64,000 bases of DNA from Foliamicus sp965115835 (GTDB lineage Bacteria > Pseudomonadota > Gammaproteobacteria > Steroidobacterales > Foliamicaceae), in assembly GCA_965115835.1 (NCBI GenBank), contig OZ220471.1, positions 2,170,001-2,234,000 of the forward strand, read 5' to 3'. The notes below the pieces were generated by a model. That model made no database searches and had not been told where the DNA came from. It saw only the letters and a program-made list of their open reading frames with translations. Positions 51,092 through 60,372 of the stretch are shown here, in pieces (position 1 is the first letter of the stretch; each line of letters begins with the position of its first letter). Both the position numbers and the translations under genes were made by a program.

Positions 51092-52294
51092 ATGATCCCG
51101 CGCGATATCGCCACAAAGCTGACAGAGGCGGCGCAGACTTGGCCATCCATCACGCTCACCGGACCCCGGCAGAGCGGAAAGACAACGTTGTGCCGCGCCC
51201 TGTTCCCACAGCATCCGTACGAGACGCTGGAAGCCCCCGACGTACGAGCCTTTGCCGCTGAAGACCCCCGAGCCTTCCTGGCCCGGTTTCCGGAGGGCGC
51301 GGTTCTCGACGAGATCCAGAGAGCGCCCGACCTGCTCTCCTACCTGCAAGGCGTAATCGACGCAGACCCGGCGCCCGGTCGCTGGATTCTCACGGGCTCG
51401 CAAAACCTCTCGCTGCTCGAATCGGTCAGCCAGTCGCTGGCGAGACGGACGGCAGTGCACAATCTCCTTCCGCTGGCGAGAAGCGAGACGATACGTTTCC
51501 CCCGGCGCCCCGAGACTCTCGACGAGACTCTTTTCACCGGTTCTTACCCGCGCATATTCGATGAAGGGCACAAGGCCTCGGACTGGCTCGGTTCCTATGT
51601 GGCCACCTACATCGAGCGCGATGTGCGGACGATCCGCAACGTGGGCAATCTCGCCGCCTTTCAGCGTTTCGTGACACTTTGCGCGGGCCGGACAGCGCAA
51701 TTGCTCAACTACTCGTCGCTCGCAGGGGATTGCGGCATCTCGCAACCGACGGCGAAAGCCTGGCTCAGTATCCTCGAGACCAGCTTTATCGTCTTCCTTC
51801 TCCCGTCCCTTCACACAAACCTTCGCAAGCGTCTGGTGAAAATGCCCAGGCTGCATTTCCACGATACCGGGATCGTCTGCTGGTTGCTGGGAATCCGCAC
51901 CCCCGAACAACTTCGCGCACATCCGCTGCGCGGCGCGATCTTCGAAAGCTGGGTGGTCTCGGAGATCGCCAAACGCCGGGCCAACCAGGGCGAAGCGAAT
52001 GGAATCTCGTTTTACCGCGACCAGAACGGCGCGGAGGCCAACCTGATAGTCGATAGCCCGGTCGGCGCCACGATCGTCGAAGCGAAGTCCTCGGAGACAG
52101 CGTCGGCCAGCCTGTTCGAAAGTTCCGGACGTGTCCGAAGACACCTTGCCCCATCAACCCGCCGCTGCCCTGTCGTGGTGGTCTACGGCGGCGATCAATC
52201 CCAGCGCCGGACAGCGGGCCGCCTGATCCCATGGAGGAAATTGCACGAGTTCGACTTTGGCCAGGAGGCACTGGCGCAATATCGTCAGGCGTGA
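51092..52294 (+). CDS. AAA ATPase with DUF4143 domain
   Basis: A 400-residue protein with a P-loop ITLTGPRQSGKTTL (about 20-33), a Walker B-like AVLDEIQRAPDL (about 70-81), the sensor ILTGSQNLSLL (about 98-108), and a C-terminal DUF4143 region with the nuclease-like pattern GAIFESWVVSEI, FYRDQNGAEANLIVD and IVEAKSS, which recalls the PD-(D/E)xK fold. These stand-alone proteins are widespread, strain-variable and uncharacterised. The 230 bases upstream hold no gene. Confidence 0.88.
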   Translation: MIPRDIATKLTEAAQTWPSITLTGPRQSGKTTLCRALFPQHPYETLEAPDVRAFAAEDPRAFLARFPEGAVLDEIQRAPDLLSYLQGVIDADPAPGRWILTGSQNLSLLESVSQSLARRTAVHNLLPLARSETIRFPRRPETLDETLFTGSYPRIFDEGHKASDWLGSYVATYIERDVRTIRNVGNLAAFQRFVTLCAGRTAQLLNYSSLAGDCGISQPTAKAWLSILETSFIVFLLPSLHTNLRKRLVKMPRLHFHDTGIVCWLLGIRTPEQLRAHPLRGAIFESWVVSEIAKRRANQGEANGISFYRDQNGAEANLIVDSPVGATIVEAKSSETASASLFESSGRVRRHLAPSTRRCPVVVVYGGDQSQRRTAGRLIPWRKLHEFDFGQEALAQYRQA

Positions 52295-52343
52295 GGAACG
52301 TCCATATGCTATTTTTTGTAAGGCGTCTTGAGGCAGCGCTTCG

Positions 52344-53141
52344 TTGACTACCGCAACCACTGGCAGCGTGAAGCACAAGCCCCGGCCGTTGCTGGCGCAA
52401 CGGGCGATCGCGCTGGCGGCGCCACTTGCGCTGGCGCTGGCGCCCGCTGGCGCAACGGAACACGCGCATGAAAATTCCGCTCCCACCCATTGCGTCGTCC
52501 TGTTGCACGGTGTCGGAGGCTTCGGCCTGATCCTGAAATCGCTGGAGCGGGGCCTTGAGAGGGAGGGTTATGTGGTTGCGAACGTGAGCTATCCCTCCCT
52601 GGCGGAGCCGATCGAGGAGCTTGCAGTGGTGGCCGTGGAGAAAGGCCTGGACCGCTGCCAAGCCGAAAGACTGTCGAGAATCCACTTTGTTACCCACTCC
52701 ATGGGCGGGATTCTGGTGCGGCAGTATCTCTCGACGCGGGAAATCCGGGGACTGGAGAGAGTGGTGATGCTGGCGCCGCCCAACCAGGGCAGCCAATTGG
52801 CGGACTATGTGGGCGCAAGCCCCCTGAAGAAGGTGTATGAGCCGGAAGTGCTAGCGCAGCTGGGCACGGGCGAGGAATCGGTCCCGCGCCGCCTTGGACC
52901 GCCGGACTTCGAACTGGGCGTGATTGCGGGCACCCGAAACCGGCGGAAGTTGCTGCCCGGCACTCCCGACGAACCGAGTGACGGCGTGGTGGCGGTAAAA
53001 GAGACTCAACTGCCCTCGATGAAGGATTTCCTGGAGATTCCGGTAACTCACACGACCATAGTGTGGAACGACGAGGTCCGGCGCCAGACGGTCCACTTCC
53101 TGCGCAACGGCCGCTTCGACCATCGGGCCGAGGAGGATTGA
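52344..53141 (+). CDS. Exported lipase-like alpha/beta hydrolase
   Basis: A 265-residue protein with a hydrophobic N-terminal segment (about 19-38) that probably directs export. The oxyanion motif HGVGG (55-59), the nucleophile elbow THSMGG with Ser119, and a C-terminal His in PVTHTTIVWN fit a serine lipase/esterase of the permuted LipA or PGAP1-like kind; the acid is probably Asp in SDGVVAV. The frame opens with TTG 52344 and the only nearby alternative is GTG 52368. It follows the DUF4143 gene by 50 bases. Confidence 0.8.
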   Translation: MTTATTGSVKHKPRPLLAQRAIALAAPLALALAPAGATEHAHENSAPTHCVVLLHGVGGFGLILKSLERGLEREGYVVANVSYPSLAEPIEELAVVAVEKGLDRCQAERLSRIHFVTHSMGGILVRQYLSTREIRGLERVVMLAPPNQGSQLADYVGASPLKKVYEPEVLAQLGTGEESVPRRLGPPDFELGVIAGTRNRRKLLPGTPDEPSDGVVAVKETQLPSMKDFLEIPVTHTTIVWNDEVRRQTVHFLRNGRFDHRAEED

Positions 53142-53189
53142 CAGCCGGAAGCCGGGCCGTTTGCCGGCGGCCCGGCCGAAAGCAGGCGA

Positions 53190-54023
53190 CTACCCGATAG
53201 GCGAGAGCAGTTCCGGCGCCGTGACCAGTTGCCGCACACCGTGCGACTTCGTTTCCTTGAACACATTGCCCTGCTCGGCCCAACGATGCAGCGAGTTGAT
53301 GTCGAGTCGGGCGCATTGCGGCCGCACACTCCAGGTTACCCGAACGGGCGAGCAGCGGCTCTGGTTGTAGGACGGCCCGGTCGTTGAACCGCGAAACACC
53401 ACCGGCTCGCCGGTGTTCGCCGGGATCATCTTCGCCTGATGGAGGCCATCGGCGCCGGCGCCGCCGTGGCCCATGGCCGTGAAATCAAGCGCCCCGGGAT
53501 CGTTGACGACGAGGAACACCTGCGCTTCTACGCGCAGCAGCGGGTTGTCGCAGCCTTCCGGAACGCAGGCGCCAAGCCCCTCGCCGGGTGTCGCCATGCA
53601 CGAGGTATGCACCCAATGCGCCTCGATGGTATCGCCGGGCTCGACGCCCTTGTAGGCGCCCTCGGCCGGCGCCAGATCCGCCGCCTCGAGTTGTGCGGTT
53701 TCGTTGCAGGCGTATCCGCCATCGTCCGCAGCGCCCACGAATACGCCAAAGCCCGGACCCTTGTGTTCCGCCTGAGTGTGCGTGTGGATGTTGCAGAGGT
53801 TCATCCGGTTCGCCGGGGGCGCCAGAGGGAAGGCTTCCAGGTTCAGGCCGAAGGTGTTGCTGATGTCGCGAGGCGTTTGCGGCCCCATATTCACGCACAG
53901 CTCCTCGCCTGCTTCCGCCCCGGAGCCGCCGTCCGGCAAGCCCCCGGCCTCCTGACTCGCGCCGGGGCCGGTCCCGCCAATCAACAGTGCGCCCGCCAAG
54001 ACAAAACGCAAGGTCCCGTTCAT
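53190..54023 (-). CDS. Delta-class carbonic anhydrase
   Basis: A 277-residue exported protein. A signal peptide covers about 1-24. The core carries CNIHTHTQAEHKG (His80, His82, His87) and IEAHWVHTSC (His136, His139), in the pattern of the delta carbonic anhydrases first known from diatoms and now annotated in bacteria; the conserved end SVRPQCARLDINSL and VFKETKSHGVRQLV also fits. It should interconvert CO2 and bicarbonate with zinc in the periplasm. ATG 54023 has GAGGAGA upstream. The gene stands alone between convergent and codirectional neighbours. Confidence 0.8.
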   Translation of the reverse strand: MNGTLRFVLAGALLIGGTGPGASQEAGGLPDGGSGAEAGEELCVNMGPQTPRDISNTFGLNLEAFPLAPPANRMNLCNIHTHTQAEHKGPGFGVFVGAADDGGYACNETAQLEAADLAPAEGAYKGVEPGDTIEAHWVHTSCMATPGEGLGACVPEGCDNPLLRVEAQVFLVVNDPGALDFTAMGHGGAGADGLHQAKMIPANTGEPVVFRGSTTGPSYNQSRCSPVRVTWSVRPQCARLDINSLHRWAEQGNVFKETKSHGVRQLVTAPELLSPIG

Positions 54024-54109
54024 GCCGATGTCTCCTCGAAGGTTGCTCTATCCAGATACAGTATAGGCCGCTGCACGCTTGAGGTAGCCCGCTCCCGGCG
54101 CCGTGCGTT

Positions 54110-55501
54110 TCACTGCCGCGGGGCGTTCCTCGCTGCGGAATCGTTGCACACGAGCGGCCGGCCGGCGGGGGGGCCGCACAAGCGCCCGCCGCTGAAAACC
54201 ATGGATCCGTTGACCCAGGTCGTATCGACCCGGGCGGCGAAGCGATGCCCCTCAAGCGGCGACCACCCGCACTTGTAACGCAGGCTGTCCCGGGTCACAT
54301 CCTCACCGCCATGGGGATCCACCAGCACGCAGTCGGCGAAATACCCCTCGCGCAGAAATCCACGCTCGGCAATGCCGTAGAGGCGAGCAGGCGCGTGACA
54401 AGCCGCCGCTACCGCGCGCTCCACCGAGAAATGGCCGTCCCGCGCGAGATCCAGCAGCATCAGCAACGAATGCTGGACCAGCGGCAGGCCGGCCGGCGCG
54501 CCCTCGTAGGGCGCGGATTTTTCCTCGATGGTGTGCGGCGCATGGTCGGTGGCGATCACGCTGATGCGACCGTCGCGCACCGCCTCGCGCAGCGCCTTGC
54601 GGTCGATTCCCGACTTGATCGACGGATTGCACTTGATCCGGTTTCCCAGGCGGGCGTAGTCCGCATCCTCGAACCAGAGGTGATGCACACAGGCCTCCGC
54701 CGTTATGCTGTGGCGGGCGCCGAGGTTCTCCACAGGAGCGAACAGGTCCAGTTCCCGCTCGCTGGTCAGATGAAGCACATGCAGCTTCGCGCCGTGTTTC
54801 CGGGCCAGCCCCACCGCCATGCTGCTGGAGCGGTAGCAGCATTCCGCGTCGCGAATTTGCGCGTGCGCGCCCGGGGAAATGTCCTGCCCGTACATGCGCT
54901 TCGCTCGGGCCAGATTGCGTTCTATGCGCAAGCGATCCTCGCAGTGGGTTGCGATCAGGAGCGGACATTCGGCGAAGATGCGCTCCAGCGCGTCCGCCGC
55001 CTCCACCAGCAGATCCCCCGTGGAGGGGCCCATGAACACCTTGACCCCGCAGGCGTCGCCGCCTTCGAGAGCCTTGATCTCTTCCAGGTTGTTTTCGGTG
55101 GCGCCAAGGTAGAAGGCAAAGTTGCCGTGGGCGCGATTGGAGGCGGCCGCATATTTCGCCGCCAACCTCTCGCGGGTCACGGTTGCCGGCGACACGTTGG
55201 GCATGTCCATGAAACTGGTGACGCCGCCGGCCACGGCGGCCGCCGATTCCGTTGCGATGTCTCCCTTGTGCGCCGATCCCGGTTCGCGGAAATGGACCTG
55301 ATCGTCGATCAGCCCCGGCAGCAGCCATTTGCCGCCAGCGTCGATTTCGACCGCGCCCGCACGCGCTGCGGGCGCGCCGCCGATTTGCTCCAGGCGCTCG
55401 CCGCGGATGAGCACATCCTGCTCGCAACGCCGGCCGTCGCTGATCAGGGTGGCGTCGCGGATGAGCGTGTCGCCGCCCCCATGCGCGGCAGCCGCGGTCA
55501 C
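54110..55501 (-). CDS. pyrC: Dihydroorotase (DDQVHF subclass)
   Basis: Closes carbamoyl-aspartate to dihydroorotate in pyrimidine synthesis. The 463-residue amidohydrolase has DDQVHFREPG (67-76), where the first His of the usual HxH metal motif is Gln68; the carboxylated Lys154 in GVKVFMGPSTG, His in ATHCEDR, and Asp in ATDHAPH are all present. This Gln variant is seen in a known dihydroorotase subclass, so activity is likely. Start GTG 55501 overlaps the stop of the nitrilase-like gene (GTGA), so they are coupled. Confidence 0.85.
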   Translation of the reverse strand: MTAAAAHGGGDTLIRDATLISDGRRCEQDVLIRGERLEQIGGAPAARAGAVEIDAGGKWLLPGLIDDQVHFREPGSAHKGDIATESAAAVAGGVTSFMDMPNVSPATVTRERLAAKYAAASNRAHGNFAFYLGATENNLEEIKALEGGDACGVKVFMGPSTGDLLVEAADALERIFAECPLLIATHCEDRLRIERNLARAKRMYGQDISPGAHAQIRDAECCYRSSSMAVGLARKHGAKLHVLHLTSERELDLFAPVENLGARHSITAEACVHHLWFEDADYARLGNRIKCNPSIKSGIDRKALREAVRDGRISVIATDHAPHTIEEKSAPYEGAPAGLPLVQHSLLMLLDLARDGHFSVERAVAAACHAPARLYGIAERGFLREGYFADCVLVDPHGGEDVTRDSLRYKCGWSPLEGHRFAARVDTTWVNGSMVFSGGRLCGPPAGRPLVCNDSAARNAPRQ

Positions 55502-56559
55502 AGCACACCTTCCCTGGCGAGGCGCTCCATATCCTGCTCGAGCCGGGCGCGAAACTCGGCCCTTTCGGGAACGCGGACCCGGCCCTTCCCGTCCAGCAAC
55601 GGCCTGCCGGAATGCATTACCTTATCGGCATAGGTCGAAGCGAACGCCTGCATGGGCACGCGGGCCAGCGTGTTGGTCATGCCCGCCATGCGTCTGCGGG
55701 CGCGCAGCCGCGCCAGATCCACGCTGGCGTTGGCAGCCATGCTCTCGCCGCCGGGGGCCGCCTCGGCTAGCACCTGACCCTCGAAATCGACGACCTTCGA
55801 CATGCCTGTGCAGGAATGCGATGGAATCGGGATGTCCCTGAGCCACGCCGAGTTGGCGCTCACGACATAGGCGATGTTCTCGACCGCCCTGGAGCGACGA
55901 GCGATCTCCTTGCCTGTTGCCCGATTGCTTCCCGCTTCGCTGGTGGAATGCACGAAGATCTCCGCGCCCCTCACCGCATGTGCGCGGGCGATTTCCGGGT
56001 ACAGGATTTCCTCCGATGCAATCGCCGCGAGCCGACCGATCGGGGTGTCCGCCACCGGAAACACGCCGTCGATTCCATAGCGGTCCAGGTACGCCTCCCA
56101 CACATCGAAGGGCGTGGGGGCGCTGAGCGAGATCATCCTGCGATAGCGGAGGATCACATCTCCGCACGGGCCAACAACAAAGCAGGTTTGAAAGAACAGC
56201 TCGGCAAAGCCGGGATCGATCTCGTAGCAGTTGCCGGCAAGGTAAACGCCGTGGCGCTGGGCAATTGCGCACAGTTGGTCGTATTCCGGGCCGTCTTGTT
56301 CCAGCGCTGCAAGCTCCCGCCACTGATCCACGGTGGAGCCCATGGGAAACCCGGTCAGAAAGTACTCGGGAAGCACGATCAGCCCGGGGCTTTCCCCGGA
56401 GTACTGCTGCAAGAACCCGCAGCCGCCCGCCACGGCGCCTGCCGCCCGCTCGAGGTTTTCGCGCATCCGTTCGCGCGCCTCCTCCCGGCTGCCGCAGAAG
56501 CTGACGCAATGGGCGCCGATCTGAAGGGCAAGCGCGATGTATCGATCCCTGCTGGCCAC
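55498..56559 (-). CDS. Nitrilase-superfamily protein lacking canonical catalytic residues
   Basis: A 353-residue carbon-nitrogen hydrolase fold. The Glu of the triad is present (Glu65 in VLPEYFLTG). At the Lys position the sequence reads RYRRMIS (Arg141), and at the nucleophile position AAIASEEILYPE gives Ser182 where Cys is expected. Thus two of three catalytic residues differ, and it is either an inactive, binding paralogue or a member of a variant subfamily. It is cotranscribed with the dihydroorotase. Start GTG 56559, just 130 bases from the divergent oxidoreductase gene. Confidence 0.8.
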   Translation of the reverse strand: MASRDRYIALALQIGAHCVSFCGSREEARERMRENLERAAGAVAGGCGFLQQYSGESPGLIVLPEYFLTGFPMGSTVDQWRELAALEQDGPEYDQLCAIAQRHGVYLAGNCYEIDPGFAELFFQTCFVVGPCGDVILRYRRMISLSAPTPFDVWEAYLDRYGIDGVFPVADTPIGRLAAIASEEILYPEIARAHAVRGAEIFVHSTSEAGSNRATGKEIARRSRAVENIAYVVSANSAWLRDIPIPSHSCTGMSKVVDFEGQVLAEAAPGGESMAANASVDLARLRARRRMAGMTNTLARVPMQAFASTYADKVMHSGRPLLDGKGRVRVPERAEFRARLEQDMERLAREGVL

Positions 56560-56639
56560 GGGCGATCATTATGGACGCTGCCGGGTCACGGCGAAACCCT
56601 GCGAAGCGTGGCGCGCCGTCCGGTTTGCCGGGCAACTTG

Positions 56640-56645
56640 TATAAT
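56640..56645 (+). promoter_or_regulatory. -10 element of the 2-oxoacid oxidoreductase operon
   Basis: A perfect TATAAT lies 45 bases before ATG 56690 in the divergent gap. The best -35 (TTGCCG) is only 13 bases away, so the promoter is tentative. Confidence 0.4.
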
Positions 56646-56689
56646 TCGGATCTTCCCGGGATCCGGCCGCCTTTTCTGGCGGGGCTTGC

Positions 56690-58549
56690 ATGCAGCCCAC
56701 CGATATACGCAACCCAGACTTTTTCCATCGCGTTGTCGATTGCCAGTGGGCTTGTCCCGCTCACACCGACATTCCCGAGTACATCCGGCTCATCGCCCAG
56801 GGGCGATACGCGGACGCCTACATGCTCAATCGCCAGTCCAACGTATTTCCGGCAATCCTGGGTCGGGTCTGCGACCGCCCCTGCGAACCCGCCTGCAGGC
56901 GCGGCCGGGTGGAGGAGAAGCCGGTGGCGATCTGCCGGCTCAAACGGGTGGCCGCGGACCTGCGCGGGAACATCGACCACCGTCTGCCGCAAGCGCCCGA
57001 ACAGAAGAACGGCAAGCGCGTAGCGCTGATCGGCGCCGGCTGCGCGTCGCTGACCGTGGCCAACGATCTGGCGCCCCTCGGCTACGAGCTGGTCATGTAC
57101 GAATTGCTGGACCGGCCCGGCGGCTTGATGCGAACCAATATCCCGGCGTTTCGCCTGCCCGCCGAAGTCCTCGAAGAAGAGATGGACCAGATCCTGCGCA
57201 TGGGCGTCGACCTGCGGCTGGGGCAGGGGATCGAGAGCATGAAGGAGCTGCTGGACAACGGCGGTTACGACGCCGTGTTCGTGGGCACCGGGGCGCCCAG
57301 GGGCAAGGAGCTCGACCTGCCGGGACGACACGACAGCAAGTCCGTCCATATCGGTATCGATTGGCTGGAAAGCGTGGCGTTCGGCCACCTCGATTCGATT
57401 GGCGAGCGCGTCCTGATCATCGGCGTGGGCAACACGGCCATGGACTGCTGCCGCACCTCGCTGCGGCTGGGAGCAAAAGACGTCAAGGTGATGGCCCGCA
57501 AGCCCCGGGGTTTCTTCAAGGCTTCCGACTGGGAGCTGGAAGACGCCGAGGAGGAACGCGTGGAAATCGTGGTGAACCACTCGCCCCGGGAATTCGTGGT
57601 GAACAACGGGCGGCTGGCGGGAATGATCTTCGAGCTGATGGAATACGACCTCGACGAAGCCGGAAGGATCGCCGGCAGCCGGGTGACCGGCGAGAAGTTC
57701 ATCCCCTGCGACGAAGTGATCCTGGCGATCGGCCAGGAAACCGCGTTTCCCTGGGTGGAAAGGGACATCGGCATCGAGTTCGATCGCTGGGAGGCGCCGG
57801 TAGTGGACCGGACGACCTACCAGTCCACGCGAGAAGGCGTGTTCTTCGGCGGCGACGCCGCCTTCGGTCCCGAGAACATCATCTGGGCCGTGGAGCATGG
57901 CCACCAGGCGGCCATTTCGATTCACAAGCACTGCCACGGGGAACCGATCACCGAACGCATGCCTCCCGGCATGAACCTGCTGGCGGCCAAGATGGGCATT
58001 CACGAGTGGAGTTACTCCAACGATTACGAGACCGCTCCGCGGCGGGCAATGCAGCATATGAGCCTGGAGAAGCGGTTCCGCAAGCTGGATATCGAGGTGG
58101 AACTGGGATTTACGCCGGAACAGGCCGCCCGCGAGGCGGAGCGCTGCCTGAACTGCGACATCCAGACGGTTTTCGAGGCGCCGCAATGCATCGAGTGCGA
58201 TGCCTGTGTGGACATCTGTCCGGTCCACTGTCTCACGATCGCGCCCAACGGCGAGGAGGCGGAGCTGCGCGAGCGTCTGACCGCGCCGGCCCGCAACCTC
58301 GATCAGCCCTTGTACGTGTCCGCGGAACTGCCCCAGACCGGGCGGGTCATGGTCAAGGACGAAGACCTGTGCGTGCATTGCGGACTGTGCGCGGAACGCT
58401 GTCCCACGGCGGCCTGGGACATGCAGAAATTCGAGCTGCTCACACCCTACGCGCACCACGAGGCCGCGGGCCGCCCGCCAGCCGGATCGGCAGTCTTGCC
58501 CCGCCCGGCGCCGGGCGGGGAAAAGGCGCAGGCGCGCTCGGCCGCCTGA
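56690..58549 (+). CDS. GltD-like FAD oxidoreductase with C-terminal 2[4Fe-4S] ferredoxin domain
   Basis: A 619-residue electron-transfer protein. The N-terminal GltD-like part has cysteine clusters (DCQWACPAHTD, CDRPCEPAC), the FAD Rossmann GAGCASL near 112-118 and the NAD(P) site GVGNTAMDCC near 242-251. The C-terminus has two ferredoxin motifs, CIECDACVDICPVHC and CVHCGLCAERCP. It probably carries electrons between ferredoxin or the oxidoreductase and NAD(P). It is followed by the alpha (23-base gap) and beta subunits of a 2-oxoacid:acceptor oxidoreductase, which makes a self-contained NAD(P)-linked complex likely. Confidence 0.9.
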   Translation: MQPTDIRNPDFFHRVVDCQWACPAHTDIPEYIRLIAQGRYADAYMLNRQSNVFPAILGRVCDRPCEPACRRGRVEEKPVAICRLKRVAADLRGNIDHRLPQAPEQKNGKRVALIGAGCASLTVANDLAPLGYELVMYELLDRPGGLMRTNIPAFRLPAEVLEEEMDQILRMGVDLRLGQGIESMKELLDNGGYDAVFVGTGAPRGKELDLPGRHDSKSVHIGIDWLESVAFGHLDSIGERVLIIGVGNTAMDCCRTSLRLGAKDVKVMARKPRGFFKASDWELEDAEEERVEIVVNHSPREFVVNNGRLAGMIFELMEYDLDEAGRIAGSRVTGEKFIPCDEVILAIGQETAFPWVERDIGIEFDRWEAPVVDRTTYQSTREGVFFGGDAAFGPENIIWAVEHGHQAAISIHKHCHGEPITERMPPGMNLLAAKMGIHEWSYSNDYETAPRRAMQHMSLEKRFRKLDIEVELGFTPEQAAREAERCLNCDIQTVFEAPQCIECDACVDICPVHCLTIAPNGEEAELRERLTAPARNLDQPLYVSAELPQTGRVMVKDEDLCVHCGLCAERCPTAAWDMQKFELLTPYAHHEAAGRPPAGSAVLPRPAPGGEKAQARSAA

Positions 58550-58572
58550 TTGCGGCGCCGGGACCCGGGACC

Positions 58573-60372
58573 ATGCCGGCAGACAACGATTTCACGATTC
58601 GCATCGCCAACGTAAACGGCACCGGTTCGGCCAGCGCCAACTCGTTGCTGATGAAAACGCTGTTCCGAATGGGCATCCCCGTGGCGGGCAAGAACTTCTT
58701 CCCCTCGAACATCCAGGGCCTGCCCACCTGGTACGAGATTCGCGTCAGTCACCGAGGCTATCTGGCGAGGTCGGGCAGCGTGGATATTGCGGTGGCCATG
58801 AACGCGGAAACGTACCGGCGGGATCTCCGGGAACTCGCATCGGGCGGATACCTGCTGTACGACTCCACCTGGCCGCGCCGCGAGGTTCTGCGCAGGGAGG
58901 ACGCGAACATACTCGGCGTGCCGCTTGCGCGCATGTGCAACGAGAGTTTCGACAACGCCCGCGCCCGCATCCTGATGAAGAACATCGCCTATGTGGGCGT
59001 TCTGGCGGCGTTGCTGGAACTGGATATCGACATCATTCGCGAGCTGCTGCGGGAGACCTTTGCGCGCAAGAAACCGCTGCTCGAGGCCAACCAGATCGCC
59101 ATCGGCCTGGGCTACGAATACGCCCGGGAGAATCTGATTTGCCCGTTGCCGTTCGTGGCCCGTTCCATGGGCAGTCCGGGGTCGAGGATCATCATCGACG
59201 GCAATACCGCCGCCGCGCTGGGTTGCGTGTACGCAGGCGCCACCTTCGGCGCCTGGTACCCGATCACGCCTTCCACCTCGTTGATGGACGCCTTCCGCAG
59301 CTTCTGCGCGCGCTATCGCACGGCCGCAGACGGCAGCCGCGACTATTGCGTGATCCAGGCCGAGGACGAGCTGGCGGCGATCGGCATGGTGCTGGGCGCC
59401 GGCTGGAACGGCGCCCGGGCCTTTACGCCCACCTCGGGGCCGGGCATCTCGCTGATGTCGGAATTCCTGGGCTACGGCTACTACGCCGAAATTCCGGCCG
59501 TGCTGTTCGATGTGCAGCGCGTGGGGCCCTCCACGGGAATGCCCACCCGCACCCAGCAGGGCGACATCCTGTCGTGCGCCTTCGCCTCGCATGGCGATAC
59601 CCGCCATGTGCTCTTGTTTCCCTCCAGCCCCGGGGAGTGCTTCGAGCTCGCTGTGGCCTCATTCGATCTGGCCGAGAGGTTGCAAACCCCGGTGATCGTG
59701 CTCTCGGACCTGGATCTGGGCATGAACGACTGGGTGAGCGATGAACTCACCTGGGACGAAAGTTACAAGCCGGACCGCGGCAAGGTGCTGCGCGCCGAAG
59801 CGCTTGAGAACGGGGATGCGTTCCACCGCTACATGGATGTGGACGGCGATGGCGTGCCGTACCGCACGCTGCCCGGCGATCATCCCGCAGGCGCCTTCTT
59901 TACACGCGGGTCGGGCCACAACCTGTACGGCGGCTACACCGAGAACGCCGGCGAGTACCAGGAGGTTGTGGACCGGTTGCTGCGAAAATGGGACTATGCC
60001 GCCACCATCGTGCCGGCGCCCGAAACACGCGCCACCGCAGGCGCGCAGGCGGGCATGATAACGGTGGGCACGGGTGACCCCGCCTGCCAGGAGGCGGTGG
60101 ACATTCTGGCCAGGCGCGGCGTGCTGCTGGATTACATGCGGATTCGCGCCTTCCCCTTCACCCGCGAGGTGCGGACTTTCCTGGACAAGCATCCGCGCAT
60201 CTATGTGGTCGAGCAGAATCGGGACGCCCAGTTGCGCACCCTGTTGATCAACGAAGCCGGAGGCCGCGCGGAACAGCTGGTGGAAGTGCTCCACTACAAC
60301 GGCATGCCGATTCCCGCGACCGCCGTGGTGAGCGCCATCGAGGCGGACATGACGGGAGTGCGGGCCGCATGA
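58573..60372 (+). CDS. 2-oxoacid:ferredoxin oxidoreductase, fused gamma-alpha subunit
   Basis: A 599-residue subunit. The N-terminal gamma-like domain (about 1-190; RIANVNGTGSASANSLL) is fused to the alpha domain (about 210-595; GAWYPITPSTSLMDAF, and the contact motif GPSTGMPTRTQQGDI). The order gamma-alpha is that of 2-oxoglutarate oxidoreductases (KorA type), and TRTQQGD is the usual 2-oxoglutarate/aspartate-type signature, though substrate should be treated as unproven. The start is ATG 58573; the frame extends far upstream without being coding there. It overlaps the beta gene by four bases. Confidence 0.9.
   Translation: MPADNDFTIRIANVNGTGSASANSLLMKTLFRMGIPVAGKNFFPSNIQGLPTWYEIRVSHRGYLARSGSVDIAVAMNAETYRRDLRELASGGYLLYDSTWPRREVLRREDANILGVPLARMCNESFDNARARILMKNIAYVGVLAALLELDIDIIRELLRETFARKKPLLEANQIAIGLGYEYARENLICPLPFVARSMGSPGSRIIIDGNTAAALGCVYAGATFGAWYPITPSTSLMDAFRSFCARYRTAADGSRDYCVIQAEDELAAIGMVLGAGWNGARAFTPTSGPGISLMSEFLGYGYYAEIPAVLFDVQRVGPSTGMPTRTQQGDILSCAFASHGDTRHVLLFPSSPGECFELAVASFDLAERLQTPVIVLSDLDLGMNDWVSDELTWDESYKPDRGKVLRAEALENGDAFHRYMDVDGDGVPYRTLPGDHPAGAFFTRGSGHNLYGGYTENAGEYQEVVDRLLRKWDYAATIVPAPETRATAGAQAGMITVGTGDPACQEAVDILARRGVLLDYMRIRAFPFTREVRTFLDKHPRIYVVEQNRDAQLRTLLINEAGGRAEQLVEVLHYNGMPIPATAVVSAIEADMTGVRAA

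Noticed and set aside
55816..58572. Plus-strand open frame extending from the nitrilase region through the FAD protein into the alpha subunit
   Set aside because: It is antisense to the nitrilase-like gene and out of frame with the FAD protein; only the segment from 58573 is coding.
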